DNA of 64,000 bases from VRUE01 sp963764365 (GCA_963764365.1 CAVXSI010000020.1:124001-188000), one strand, 5' to 3'. Shown: positions 34,404-44,404, counted from the stretch's first letter. The notes: a model not told the origin generated them from the sequence alone. Translations and numbers: made by a program.

Positions 34404-37400
34404 CTAGGGCGGGCTCATCTCCAGCTGTTCGGGCTCGTCCCTTTGCACCTTTGGCGCCGCTCGCTCGGCGTCGCTCGGCGTTGGAAGCTCCTCGGCGGCG
34501 AATACCGGCCCGTCGACGATCTGTTCGAGAAGGTCCGCGGCCTGAGGGATGAGCTCGATCGTCTGCTCGACTATCCAAAGCAGCTTGCAAAGCTCCTCGG
34601 TGAAGTCCGCCGGCCAGCGCTCGGGCCTAATCTCGTCCAGAGAAGAGGATCGTTTGCCGGCGCCTTCCTTCATTCGATACGAGAGCCAGGACTTGACCAC
34701 CTGTAGGCCGGAGACGCTGAACTCCCAGATCGCCGGGTCGACCGGTTCGAAGATGCCCTCCCCGACCGTCAGTCGTTTCGACTTCGGGTCAAAGTCGAAT
34801 TCTTCGGGATAGTCGGCCGGGTCAGCGGGCACGGCCGTGGTGCATTTCGCGGTGCCCGCTGGAACGACGCCTGGCTTCTCGCCATCCGGCGTGAAGCGCT
34901 CGCCGTAGGTGTGCAGCCAGATCAACCGACCGCCCAGGTTCACCGCTTGCTCGAAGAGAGCACCTTCCTTCGTGATCGGCACTCGCGGCCCGGGGATCTC
35001 GAGCTCGGCCGCAAAGCGGTCGGTGTAATCACCCGCGAGAATCGCGTAGACGTAGGCGAACAGGTCCTCCGGATGCACATTGCGCACCCAGTGCGTCTTC
35101 GAGTCGAGCAAGAAGGTCCAGCGGAGAGGTTCGGCTCTGTGGCCGCGGCGTCCCGCCAAAGCGGTATCGCGTGCTTTGCTCCAAATGAGCCGCGAAAGTG
35201 GTCAAGTCGGGAATCTCGGATGAAGCCATTGCCGCCGGCCCGTCCCCGAGGAGGCCCGTAAGCAGGCTCGTCATGAATACCTGACGAGGCCCTCGGATCG
35301 ACCAGAGAACCGGGCGGGGAAAGTCTGCCAGTCTGGTATCGGCGAAGACCCGCTGGCGGTCGAGGCTGCGGTAGGCGTAGGTCTGGATGCTGGAAGGCGG
35401 GTCCCCAGGCGACAGTGCCGCCAACGGCTCGAGTCGCTCGGTGCCGTTCAGGAGATCCGCATAACTTCCGGTCACCTTGCGATCTCTGGTCTCGCGGAAG
35501 GCGGCTGGCCTCGCCTCTTTGTCCAGCGAGAGAAGCGCTGCCCAGCGCGCCATCAAGGCCTCCTTGCTCGGCGCAATCGGCCAGGTCCGCTTGAACTGGG
35601 CTCCGGAGTGCTGCCACGGAAACAGATCCGTGAGCAGCGGCCATGAGTAGTAATTGCCCGCCCTCTCGGGCAGCATCGGTTCGTCCCAACCGGTGAAGCA
35701 CTCCTCCCAGGCGAGATCGGCGCGCGAGTCGATGAACGCGAGGCGGGCGAGCTTTTCCTCGCGAGGGCCTTTGACCAACTCGTCGCAGTACCAGACGGTG
35801 GCGGGAATGTCGGGGTGCGGCTCGCCCTCGCGAACGCCGAACGCGATCGCGACCGGCGTCTGGATCGCGAAGACGTTCTGACTCTTGCGGGCGCCGAGGT
35901 TGTCGCCGCCGAGGTCGACGATCCAGAGCTCGTCGAAGGTCTCGCGCATGACTTTGCGCATGCCGGCGAACCCGGGGCCGCGGAGGTAGGAGGAGGCCGT
36001 GATGAAGCTGACGATGCCGCCGCCTCCACTCTGCTCGAAAACCTTCCACATCGCCCAGCGCCAGAAGTAGACGTAGTCGTTGTAGAGGTTCTTCAGCTGG
36101 CCGCCTGCCCCCGCTGCCTTGACCGGCTCGATGAAGTCCTCGAGGATCGGCTCTTCGCCAGGATCGCCGAAGCGGACCCACCCACCCTTGCGCTCGGTGG
36201 CCTTGTCGTCGGGGTCGATCTGCTGGCGGTCGTAAGGCGGGTTGCCGATGCAGACCAGGACCTGCTCCTCGGCCTTGACCTTGCGCGCTCGCTCGTTCTC
36301 CTCGCTGAGCTTTTTGTGGGTCAGGGAGGTCTGTTTCCCTTTGCCGGGGACGAACGGGCTCTCAAGGGTGTCGGCCAGGTAGACGTGGACACCGTCGTCT
36401 GGGAAGAGTCCCCCCGTATTCGAGGATGCGTTGCGCGACGCGTAGATGCGCGACGGCGTACGGCCCGACAAGGAGCTCGAACCCGTGGAAGTTCGAGGCG
36501 GCCGTAGAGGCGCGGCCGGCGTTGTCGCCGGGTCCGAAGCGCTTCGAGGCGTTCGTCAGCCCTTCGTCGATCGCGGCAAGCAAATAGGTGCCGGTGCCGG
36601 CCGCCGGGTCTAGTAAGACCACGTCCATCGTCGACGATCCCCAACTGCTTGCCGAACCGTTCGTTCAGCAGCTCGGTGACCAGCCGGACCTGTGCCTGGA
36701 CCACCTGCGCCGGCGTGTAGTAGACGCCGCGGTCGTTGCGCAGCTTCGGGTCGTAGGCGGCGAGGAAGTCCTCGTAGAAGTAAAGCCAGGGATCGGTCTT
36801 GCCGCCGCCGGCCATCATCGTGGGATCGATCGCGCCGATCGATCCGCTCGAGCAGCTCGATCGGGACTCGAACCTCCTCGCGCGCCTCGTCTTGCTCGAG
36901 GATGCGCAGAACCTGGGCGAGGAGCCCATGGCGCTCGTCGAGCTGCTTCGCGGCGGAGCTGACGGACAGGTTCGCCTCGCCCTCGACCCGGGCGAGAAGC
37001 AGCGCATACGTGACCGTCTGCGCATAGGCGTCGGCGAACTGGCGATCGTCGGCGTCGGCAAAAAGGAAGACGCGCCACTCATTCGCCAGCATCCGCATCG
37101 CGGAGCCTCCATTGCTGAGCGCGGCGAAGGCATCGTCCCTGAGCAGTCGGCACAGTGGTGCGAGCGTCTCGGCGAGCCGCCGTGGGCTCGTCGGCACGAT
37201 CGGCTCCCAACCGGTGAAGTCGCGCAGAAGGATCTCCAGATCACGCACGTTGTCCGGCGAGACGGCGGCGGTGCCATCGGAGGTTGCGTCGCCGGCGAAC
37301 CGAACGACCTCGCCCTGTCGCTCGCCGGTCCGGTACAGCGCCCACTCGTTACCGTCGGTGTAGATCAGATTCGGGTGGTTGCGGAACTTCTTCCACTGTT

Positions 37401-37698
37401 CCGCGTCACCACCTTTGAGCTTGGTGGTCCGCGCGCCTTTTCCGGGTGCCTTCAGCTCGATGTGGCCGGTTACAAGCCCGTCGACGGCGATCGCGACATC
37501 CGGCCGACCCTTCAAGTCGGCCATCTGAGCCTCCGTCGTCGCGATGATCGGAGCGCCGATCTCGATGCCGAAGCTCTCGATCAGCGCTTTGATCGGCGGC
37601 TTGAGCTGATCCTCGGGCTGGGCATGGCTGGCGTCGATCGCGCCATAGACGATTTGAAGCGATGCAGCGAATTTCTCGACAATTTCCCCGAAGTCCAT
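34404..37698 (-). pseudogene. Frameshifted type ISP-like restriction-modification protein (nuclease + N6-adenine methyltransferase + specificity domain)
   Basis: Reading from ATG 37698 downward, one protein of about 1,090 residues is spread over three frames. Frame 1 carries a PD-(D/E)xK-like nuclease (GRPDVAIAVDG, then GHIELKAPGKG). After a shift come YDPKLRNDRGVYYTPAQVVQ; after a second, methyltransferase motif I, VVLLDPAAGTGTYLLAA; after a third, motif IV NPPYDRQQ and the type ISP-like C-terminal region (YNDYVYFWRWAMWKVFEQSG; VSFITASSYLRGPGFAGMRK). A fourth shift leads to WTFLLDSKTHWVRNVHPEDL and the end. Shifts lie near 36837-36844 (tandem GATCGATC), 36621-36640, 36410-36415 (run of six C) and 35150-35158. 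Each is a net +1. Removing 4 bp at the first and one C at the third restores the frame exactly. It may be a decayed gene or contain sequencing errors. AT content looks higher than in neighbours, suggesting transfer. Confidence 0.8.
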
Positions 37699-37774
37699 GG
37701 AGGGGAATTCTCTCGGGTTGGGCGGATGACGACTTCAAGGGGAAGAGTTTTCGGCGCTGCGCCCTTGGTAGGGC

Positions 37775-37987
37775 GTGCGCCTCACCCGTCATGCCAAGAA
37801 CTTTCTCCGTCGTCTGCGAGCAACCCTGGACGACGCAGAACGAGTGATCAGAGATCCAATCCACGTTGACTCTGATGAAGACGGAAAGCCGCGGTACACT
37901 GGCGTGATCCGGGGAGTTCGGGTGCGGGTGATCGTCGCGCTTGACGAGCCGGATTTGATCGTCACAATCCACGAGAGGAGACGATGA
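37775..37987 (+). CDS. DUF4258-type protein (toxin-like)
   Basis: 70 residues from GTG at 37775: MRLTRHAKNFLRRLRATLDD, then YTGVIRGVRVRVIVALDEPD and LIVTIHERR. The pattern (basic N-terminus with the family's RHAKxR-like motif and a final beta strand pair) is DUF4258, a RelE-fold-like group. It overlaps a DUF2283 gene. Such pairs are widespread on mobile DNA and are suspected toxin-antitoxin modules, but activity is not shown here. Codon use is less GC-biased than in neighbours. Confidence 0.65.
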   Translation: MRLTRHAKNFLRRLRATLDDAERVIRDPIHVDSDEDGKPRYTGVIRGVRVRVIVALDEPDLIVTIHERRR

Positions 37988-38277
37988 TGCGAGCCGACTA
38001 CGACAGCGAGGCCGATGCTCTCGACATCGAACTGACGTTGTTCAAGCATTTCGAACGCCAGGAGCAGGTCCACGACAGCTACTGCACGGTCGGGTTCTCG
38101 GATGGGCGACTGGTCGACGTCGAGCTGTTGACCCCGGCGGAGCACCTGGATCTGCTGGCAGTCGTTGCGGAGCGCTACGAGCAGGACGGCTCGGCTCTTC
38201 TTGCCGCCGCAAAGGCAGCTCTTGCTGCACCCGATCGAGTTGTCGAGCTCGAGGTCGGAGCGCCTATCGTCGCCTGA
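37987..38277 (+). CDS. DUF2283-type protein (antitoxin-like)
   Basis: 96 residues from ATG at 37987 (MRADYDSEADALDIELTLFK); ATG at 37984 overlaps the previous stop, but GAGGAG (37975-37980) is better spaced for 37987. The signature YDSEADALDIEL followed by TVGFSDGRLVDVELL is the DUF2283 pattern. The C-terminal helix-rich tail (about 55-96) is longer than in minimal members. Overlap with the DUF4258 gene implies co-translation. Confidence 0.65.
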   Translation: MRADYDSEADALDIELTLFKHFERQEQVHDSYCTVGFSDGRLVDVELLTPAEHLDLLAVVAERYEQDGSALLAAAKAALAAPDRVVELEVGAPIVA

Positions 38278-38285
38278 GGCGAATG

Positions 38286-38313
38286 CGTTTCCCCCTATTT
38301 GCGGGGAATAACG
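38286..38313. terminator. Hairpin after the DUF2283 gene
   Basis: CGTTTCCCC and GGGGAATAACG pair with a 1-nt bulge around an 8-nt loop, 9 bp after the stop codon. It is a strong stem without a U-tract and probably ends the accessory transcript ahead of gltB. Confidence 0.45.
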
Positions 38314-38343
38314 AATTCGAGGCTTGAGGCGCGCCGGTCGCCC

Positions 38344-38349
38344 TATAAT
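38344..38349 (+). promoter_or_regulatory. Probable -10 element of gltB
   Basis: A consensus TATAAT in otherwise GC-rich DNA, 63 bp before the start codon. TTGAGG at 38324-38329 is a possible -35, but the 14-bp spacing is short, so an activator may be needed. Confidence 0.5.
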
Positions 38350-38412
38350 CCGGCAACTCGTTCAACCCGTCGCGCGCCCGCTCGAAGAAGGCGCGGAAAC
38401 CGGGAGGTCAAT

Positions 38413-41400
38413 TTGTCTGAGCAGCGCCAGTCACGCCCCGAGGCGAAGGTCGAGCGGTACTCGCCCGAGCTTCCCTACCGTCCCCTCGTCTCGCCGCCGA
38501 GCGTCGAGGACAAGGACGCCTGCGCGATCTACGCCTCGGTGCGCAAGGACGCAACGCCGAGCCACGAGCCGATCGAACGCGCGATCCCGGCGCTGGGGAA
38601 GATGCTGCACCGGGCCGGCAACGTCGACGGCGAGGGCGACGGCTGCGGCCTGCTGCTCGACATCCCGCGCAAGATCTGGGCCGAGGAGGTCCGCTCCGGC
38701 GGCCACGACCCCTCGCTGACCCTCGACGACGCCTTCGCCGTCGCCCACGTCTTCGTCGAGCGCTCGCAGGATCTGGAGAAGGTCCAGCACGACGCGCGCG
38801 AGCTGCTCGGCCAGGGCGGCTTCCGCATCCTCGCCGAGCGGATCGGCGTCGTCGACTCGCCCGCGCTCGGCCCGACCGCGCGCGAGGAGGAGCCGCACTT
38901 CTGGCAGGTCGCCGGGCTCGTCGCCGACGTCCCGCGCCGCGACCGCGTCCTCTTCGACCTGCTGATCGAGCTCGAGCAGGAGCTCGACGTCCACGTCCCC
39001 TCGCTCTCGGCGAAGACCTGTGTCTACAAGGTGATGGGCGCGCCGAAGGTTCTCGGCGAGTACTACCCGGACCTGCGCGACGAGCGCTTCGAGGCGATCG
39101 GCTGCTTCGGCCACAACCGCTACTCGACCAACACCTGGCCCTCGTTCAAGCGGGTGCAGCCGTTCTCCGTGCTCGGCCACAACGGCGAGATCAACACGAT
39201 CGAGCAGCTGCGCCAGGAGGCGCGGATGCTGGGCGTGCCGATCCGGCCCGGCTCCTCCGACTCGCAGGACCTCAACCGGACGATCGACACGCTGGTCAGC
39301 CGCGGCGGCCTCAGCCTCGCCGAGGCGATGGAGATGGTGGTGCCGCCGATCGTCGAGGAGATCCGCGGCCTGCCCGAGGACCTGCACAGCTTCTACATGT
39401 ACCTGCACCAGGCGATGGGCCCGTTCGCCCAGGGGCCGGTGGCGCTGATCGCCCGCCAGGCCGACGAGTGCGTGTTCTCCGCCGACGCGCTCGGCCTGCG
39501 CCCGCTCTGGCAGGTCGAGACGGGCGAGGACTTCGTCTTCAGCTCCGAGCCCGGGGTCGTCGCGGTCAGCGAGATGGTCGCGGAGCCGAAGCCGCTCGCC
39601 CCCGGCGAGAAGGCGATGGTCGCGATCGACCGCGAGTCGCGGCGCTCGACCCTGCACCCGCACCACGAGATGCTGCGGATCGTCCGCGATCGCTGGCTGG
39701 CCCGCAACGGCGTCGAGGAGACCGCCGGCTACGACCGCGCGCTGCAGACCGGCGGCCCGCTAGAGGGCGGCGACGTGCCCGGCTACTCCGGCGCCGGCCC
39801 GGAAGAGCCGGTCAAGGTCTCCGACCGCGTCCTCGCCGGCTTCGGCTGGCAGCGCGACGACGTCAAATTGGTCCAGCAGATGGCCTCCAACGGGGCCGAG
39901 CCGATCGGCTCGCTCGGCTACGACGGGCCGCTGGCGGCGCTCTCGCCGGAGCGCCAGAACCTGGCCGACTACTTCAAGGAGACGGTCGCCGTGGTCACCA
40001 ACCCGGCGATCGACCGCGAGCGCGAGGTCGAGCACTTCTCGACTCGCACGGTCTTCGGCCGCCGCCCTTCGATCGACGCGGCGGACGAGGACACCGGCAC
40101 CGTCGAGACCGCCTTCCCGGTGATCCTCGGCGGCCACCACGGCCTGGCGCCGCTCTCCGACAAGACCTACCGCAGGATCGCCAGCGAGCAGCGCACCTAC
40201 CTGCTCGAGGATCTCTGGGAGGAGTTCCGCGGCCGCGCCGGCGCGGTCGACATCTCGCTGCTCGAGTCCGAGACGACCAAGGGGGCGATCGAGCGGATCA
40301 AACAGGAGGCGGCGAAGAAGGTGCGCGACGGCGCCGAGCTGCTGATCCTCACCGACCGCACCGTCTACGACGCCGACCGCCGCTACCTCGACCCGCACCT
40401 GGCGACGTCGGCGGTCGACCAGGCGCTGAAGCAGTTCCGGGTCGAGCCCGGCGAGGAGAATCTGCGCCGCCGCTGCGGCATCGTCCTCCGTTCGGCGGCG
40501 ATCCGCAACGTCCACGACACGATGCTGGCACTCGGCCTCGGCGCCAACGGCGTCTGCCCCTACACGATGGCGGAGGTCGTCTGCGTCGAGGACTACCAGG
40601 CCGACATCCGCAACCTCTGCGCCGCGCTCGGAAAGGGAATCGAGAAAGTCATCTCGACGATCGGGATCCACGAGGTGCGCGGCTACGCGCGCCAGTTCTC
40701 CTCGATCGGCGTGCGGCCGGAGCTGGCCGAGATCTTCCAGACCGAGGCCTTCGCCGCCTCCGAGAAGGGAGGCGTCGGCTTCGCCGCGCTCGACGAGGAC
40801 ACGAACGAGCGGGCGCGGGTCCTGGCCGGGGACGAGGATGCGAAACCGGCGAAGACGTTCCGCTTCTACCCGAAGGTCTACAAGGCGGCGATCGCCACCG
40901 CGAACGGCTCCGGCTCCTACGAGGAGTACTCGGAGAAGGTCCGCGAGCTGGAGAAGCAGAGCCCGATCTCGATGCGCCACGCGATGGGCCTGAAGGGCGA
41001 CCGCGACCCGGTCGACCCCTCGACGGTCGACGCCGGCGTCGGCCACCACGACTACCCGGTGGTGATCTCCTCGATGAGCTTCGGCTCGCAGTCCGAGCCG
41101 GCCTTCCGCGCCTACGCGGAGGCGGCGAAGTCGATCAACGTCCTCTGCGTCAACGGCGAGGGCGGCGAGATCCGCGACATGTACGGGCAGTACCGCAAGT
41201 GGCGCGGCCAGCAGGTCGCCTCTGGGCGGTTCGGCGTCTCGGCCGAGATGATCAACTCCTCCTACGTCGCCGAGATCAAGATCGGCCAGGGGGCGAAGCC
41301 CGGCGAGGGCGGCCACCTGCCCGGCAAGAAGGTCTCCGAGAAGGTCGCCGCCGCGCGCAACGCCGCGCCCGGCACCGACCTGATCTCGCCCTCCAACAAC

Positions 41401-43080
41401 CACGACCTCTACTCGATCGAGGACCTGGCCGAGCTGATCGACGAGCTGAAGACGGTGAACCCCGACGTGCGGGTCTCGGTCAAGGTGCCGGTGGTGCCGA
41501 ACATCGGCACGATCGGCCTCGGGATCGCCAAGGCGGGCGCCGACATCATCACCCTGTCGGGATTCGAGGGCGGCACCGGCGCCGCCCGCCAGCACGCCCT
41601 GCGCCACGTCGGCCTGCCCTCGGACATCGGCACCCGTGCGGTGCACCGGGCGCTGATGGAGGCCGGCCTGCGCAACCGGGTCGAGATCTGGGCCGACGGC
41701 GGCTACCGGACCGGCCACGACATCGTCAAATTGCACTGCCTCGGCGCCAACCGGGTCGGCTTCGGCACCCTGGCGATGGTCAGCCTCGGCTGCACGATCT
41801 GCCGCGGCTGCCAGCTCGACACCTGTCACGTCGGCATCGCCACCCAGATCGAGACGACCGAGCAGGCCCAGCAGCACGGGCTGAAGAAGTTCACCCCGCA
41901 GGAGGTCGACGGTGCGGCCGAGAGCTGCGCCCGCTTCTTCGGCGCGATGGGCGAGGAGGTCAAGCGGGTGGTGGCCTCGCTCGGCTACGACCGCGCCCAG
42001 GACCTGGTCGGCCGCTACGACCTGCTCGAGCAGGTCTCCCACCACGATCAGGTTGACCTGGCGCCGCTGATCACGCCGCTGGAGGAGTTCCTCGACCTCG
42101 AGCCGATCGACCTGCCGGTGGGCGAGGAGATCGCCGACCAGCGGGCCGAAGCGGGGCTCGTCGTCGCCCGGCCGATCCGGATGGAGGCGAAGGCCGCCTC
42201 GGCCCAGATCGGCGCCCTCGCCGGCGAAGTCTGCTCCGGCCAGACCGTGCGCAGCGAGTTCCCCCGTCACACCGACGCCAACGACCGCGTGCTCGGCACC
42301 GAGCTGTCGGGCGCGATCGCCCGCTCGCGGATCTTCGACGACGGCCCCGAGCCGGGCGAGGACGTGCTCGCCAGCCTCGAGTTCAACGGCGGCTCGGTCG
42401 CCGGCCAGGGCCTCGGCGCCTTCAACTCATACGGCGTCTCGATCCGGGTCGAGGGCGGCGCCCAGGACGGCGTCGGCAAGACGATGCTGGGCGGGACCGT
42501 CGCCGTGCTGAAGGGCAAGGGTGCAAAGGGCCGCCGCCTCAACGGCTCGGTCGGCAAGTCGTTCGCCTACGGCGCCCAGCGCGGCCGCCTGTTCGTCCAG
42601 GGCTCGGCCGACTCGCGCTTCTGCATCCGCCTCTCCGGCGCCGACGTAGTGCTGGGCGGCGAGCCCGAGGAGGCGATCGACGACAGCCGTGGCTGCCTCG
42701 TCGACCGCGCCAACGCCAAGGGCTTCGCCTTCGAGTACATGACCTCCGGCCGGGCGGTGGTGCTCGGCGACCTCGGGCCCTGGGCCTGCGCCGGGATGAC
42801 CGGCGGCCGCGTCTACGTGCGCCACAACTCCTTCGGGATCGACCGCGAGGCGATCGAACGGCGGCTCGGCGAGGGCGCCAAAGTGGAGCTGCGCGAGATC
42901 GACCCCGAGGGCCACCTCGACGTCGACGACCTGCTCTCCCACTACGCCGACGAATTGCGGGCGACCGGCCAGGACGAGGAGGCCGAGCGGATGCTGGCGC
43001 TGGCCGGCGCCGCCGAGGATAACTTCATGATGGTGGTGCCGCACAAGGTGCAGGCGGATCCGAGCATCTCGACCGAGTAG
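38413..43080 (+). CDS. gltB: Glutamate synthase large subunit
   Basis: 1,555 residues from TTG at 38413, with GGGAGG (38402-38407) 5 nt upstream. The N-terminal glutaminase domain carries its presumed nucleophile in EDKDACAIYASVRKDA (about Cys36), implying a short propeptide; FGHNRYSTNTWPSF and HNGEINTIEQLR are typical. The FMN-binding synthase domain follows (about 830-1200; SMSFGSQSEPAFRAYAEAAK, GGTGAARQHALRHVG). The 3Fe-4S cluster motif CTICRGCQLDTCHVG is near 1127. The C-terminal GxGxG beta-helix follows (MLGGTVAVLKGKGAKG). It makes glutamate from 2-oxoglutarate and glutamine. No gltD small subunit is adjacent. The stop lies just before LIR-a copy 3. Confidence 0.95.
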   Translation: MSEQRQSRPEAKVERYSPELPYRPLVSPPSVEDKDACAIYASVRKDATPSHEPIERAIPALGKMLHRAGNVDGEGDGCGLLLDIPRKIWAEEVRSGGHDPSLTLDDAFAVAHVFVERSQDLEKVQHDARELLGQGGFRILAERIGVVDSPALGPTAREEEPHFWQVAGLVADVPRRDRVLFDLLIELEQELDVHVPSLSAKTCVYKVMGAPKVLGEYYPDLRDERFEAIGCFGHNRYSTNTWPSFKRVQPFSVLGHNGEINTIEQLRQEARMLGVPIRPGSSDSQDLNRTIDTLVSRGGLSLAEAMEMVVPPIVEEIRGLPEDLHSFYMYLHQAMGPFAQGPVALIARQADECVFSADALGLRPLWQVETGEDFVFSSEPGVVAVSEMVAEPKPLAPGEKAMVAIDRESRRSTLHPHHEMLRIVRDRWLARNGVEETAGYDRALQTGGPLEGGDVPGYSGAGPEEPVKVSDRVLAGFGWQRDDVKLVQQMASNGAEPIGSLGYDGPLAALSPERQNLADYFKETVAVVTNPAIDREREVEHFSTRTVFGRRPSIDAADEDTGTVETAFPVILGGHHGLAPLSDKTYRRIASEQRTYLLEDLWEEFRGRAGAVDISLLESETTKGAIERIKQEAAKKVRDGAELLILTDRTVYDADRRYLDPHLATSAVDQALKQFRVEPGEENLRRRCGIVLRSAAIRNVHDTMLALGLGANGVCPYTMAEVVCVEDYQADIRNLCAALGKGIEKVISTIGIHEVRGYARQFSSIGVRPELAEIFQTEAFAASEKGGVGFAALDEDTNERARVLAGDEDAKPAKTFRFYPKVYKAAIATANGSGSYEEYSEKVRELEKQSPISMRHAMGLKGDRDPVDPSTVDAGVGHHDYPVVISSMSFGSQSEPAFRAYAEAAKSINVLCVNGEGGEIRDMYGQYRKWRGQQVASGRFGVSAEMINSSYVAEIKIGQGAKPGEGGHLPGKKVSEKVAAARNAAPGTDLISPSNNHDLYSIEDLAELIDELKTVNPDVRVSVKVPVVPNIGTIGLGIAKAGADIITLSGFEGGTGAARQHALRHVGLPSDIGTRAVHRALMEAGLRNRVEIWADGGYRTGHDIVKLHCLGANRVGFGTLAMVSLGCTICRGCQLDTCHVGIATQIETTEQAQQHGLKKFTPQEVDGAAESCARFFGAMGEEVKRVVASLGYDRAQDLVGRYDLLEQVSHHDQVDLAPLITPLEEFLDLEPIDLPVGEEIADQRAEAGLVVARPIRMEAKAASAQIGALAGEVCSGQTVRSEFPRHTDANDRVLGTELSGAIARSRIFDDGPEPGEDVLASLEFNGGSVAGQGLGAFNSYGVSIRVEGGAQDGVGKTMLGGTVAVLKGKGAKGRRLNGSVGKSFAYGAQRGRLFVQGSADSRFCIRLSGADVVLGGEPEEAIDDSRGCLVDRANAKGFAFEYMTSGRAVVLGDLGPWACAGMTGGRVYVRHNSFGIDREAIERRLGEGAKVELREIDPEGHLDVDDLLSHYADELRATGQDEEAERMLALAGAAEDNFMMVVPHKVQADPSISTE

Positions 43081-43086
43081 GGGCAG

Positions 43087-43199
43087 GGAGGGGTCGGGCA
43101 CTACCCCCGGCTCAACTTTTTGGCGGGTAGCGGGGCGACTCTCTTGGACGCGGTCGGGCCAAAAAGTACAAGCCGCCGGGGGCAGTGCCCGACCCCTCC
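43087..43199. repeat. LIR-a long inverted repeat, copy 3
   Basis: The outer arms GGAGGGGTCGGGCACTACCC and complement (43087-43110 / 43176-43199) have one mismatch. The inner arms are CTCAACTTTTT and the complement of AAAAAGTACAAGCCG. The loop core GCGGGGCGACTCTC-TTGGACGC is shared with copy 4 (and copy 2 on the other strand). It separates two convergent genes. Confidence 0.85.
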
Positions 43200-43231
43200 G
43201 TGTCGCAATCGCCCCGTCGAGGTGCTCGCCG

Positions 43232-43609
43232 TTATCTGGAGCTGGTTAAGAGATCGGCTATGGCTCGGACCTCTCTGAGGAGGCCGTCGAGCATCGCCTC
43301 GGTGTTGGTGTGGATGCGCCACTCGGCGTACTTGCGGTCCTGCTCGAACTCGTCGAAGCGGCGTTCGAGCTTGCCGATCCGCTTGTCCACGCGCTTCTCG
43401 CTCTTGGCGACGCGCTTCTTGACATAGCGGCGGGTCTCCTCGCGCAGCGCGTCCAGCTCGCGCCGCAGCTCGTCGGCTCCGGGCAGGTCCTCCTGCTCGG
43501 CGAGCATCTCCTCGACGCCGACACGGACGCGCTCGATCTCCTCGTGCAGACGGGCGCGGGCCTGGTCGGCAGCGGCCGAGGGGTCGTGCGGGGGACTCAC
43601 GGACGCCAT
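43232..43609 (-). CDS. Coiled-coil protein of unknown function
   Basis: 125 residues (MASVSPPHDPSAAADQARAR). Charged helical heptads run from about residue 15 to 100 (LHEEIERVRVGVEEMLAEQE; VAKSEKRVDKRIGKLERRFD) with no membrane segment. It probably oligomerises; nothing identifies a function. It ends convergently with gltB. Confidence 0.6.
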   Translation of the reverse strand: MASVSPPHDPSAAADQARARLHEEIERVRVGVEEMLAEQEDLPGADELRRELDALREETRRYVKKRVAKSEKRVDKRIGKLERRFDEFEQDRKYAEWRIHTNTEAMLDGLLREVRAIADLLTSSR

Positions 43610-43697
43610 GCTACGGGCGCCGCAGGCTGGAACGCCGCGTCCGAGGTTCCGGTGCGCTTTACGTTCGCCAGGGGGAGGAAAGGCGCACCGGAAGGGA

Positions 43698-44273
43698 TCA
43701 GCCTTCGAGCACGAACAGCCGGAAGCGGCCGATCGTCAGCTCGTCGCCGTCGCTGAGCTTGCCCCACTCGGCCTCCTGGCCGTTGACGAAGACGCCGTTG
43801 AGGCTGCGGTCGTCGAGGACGCGCAGCGACTCGTCCGTTTCGGAGACGATCAGGGCGTGACGGCGCGAGACGCTGGGGTCGTCGAGGCGGACGTCGGCGG
43901 CGACGCTGCGGCCGATCCGGGTCCAGCCGCGCTTGATGGCGAAGACGCGGACCTGGCCCTGCTCGTCGCGACAGACGAGCCGGCGACTGCCTGCCGGCAA
44001 CTCAGCCCGCGCCGCGTCGAGCCAGCTCGGCACCCGCGGCTCCACCGCGGCCGCGAACTCGGCGGTCGTCTCGCCGTGCTCCTGCATCGTCTCGAAGATC
44101 GAGTCGAGGCGGAACCGGGAGGCGCCGCAGCGCGGACAGCCGGGTAGGCGGTCGTCCTCGTGGAGTGCCAGCTGCGAACCGCAGGAGAGGCAGAAGTAGG
44201 TGCCGGGCCCGGGAAAGACCCCGGTCGAGTAGCTCGGCGAAGCTGGGCTGGGGGTGAGGCTCGTGGTGGAGAT
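43698..44273 (-). CDS. FHA-domain protein with N-terminal zinc ribbon; start codon appears to be ATC
   Basis: 191 residues if read from ATC at 44273. AAGGAG (plus-strand 44281-44286 as CTCCTT) lies 7 nt upstream of this ATC, and no ATG, GTG or TTG occurs in frame between the upstream TAA and ATG 44087. The region before ATG 44087 is clearly coding: FCLSCGSQLALHEDDRLPGC then PRCGASRF form a four-Cys zinc ribbon (Cys28, Cys31, Cys46, Cys49). The C-terminal part (about 115-185) is a forkhead-associated domain: TRIGRSVAADVRLDDPSVSR, RHALIV and SLNGVFVNGQ. It binds phosphothreonine. An ATG at 44087 would give 129 residues and lose the zinc ribbon. Confidence 0.75.
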   Translation of the reverse strand: MSTTSLTPSPASPSYSTGVFPGPGTYFCLSCGSQLALHEDDRLPGCPRCGASRFRLDSIFETMQEHGETTAEFAAAVEPRVPSWLDAARAELPAGSRRLVCRDEQGQVRVFAIKRGWTRIGRSVAADVRLDDPSVSRRHALIVSETDESLRVLDDRSLNGVFVNGQEAEWGKLSDGDELTIGRFRLFVLEG

Positions 44274-44404
44274 GGCTTTGCTCCTTCCTGCGCCCTCCGC
44301 TCGGGGATCTTAACGCGAAAAATGGTCCTGCCGCATCGGTGATTTTCCGCAGGCTTGCCTGCTCGATCTCACGCCACAAACCAGACGAATAGACTGGCGC
44401 CGCG

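Noticed and set aside
43698..44087. ATG 44087 as the start of the FHA gene
   Set aside because: In-frame sequence upstream encodes a four-Cys zinc ribbon and is preceded by a well-placed Shine-Dalgarno, so 44087 would be an internal codon.
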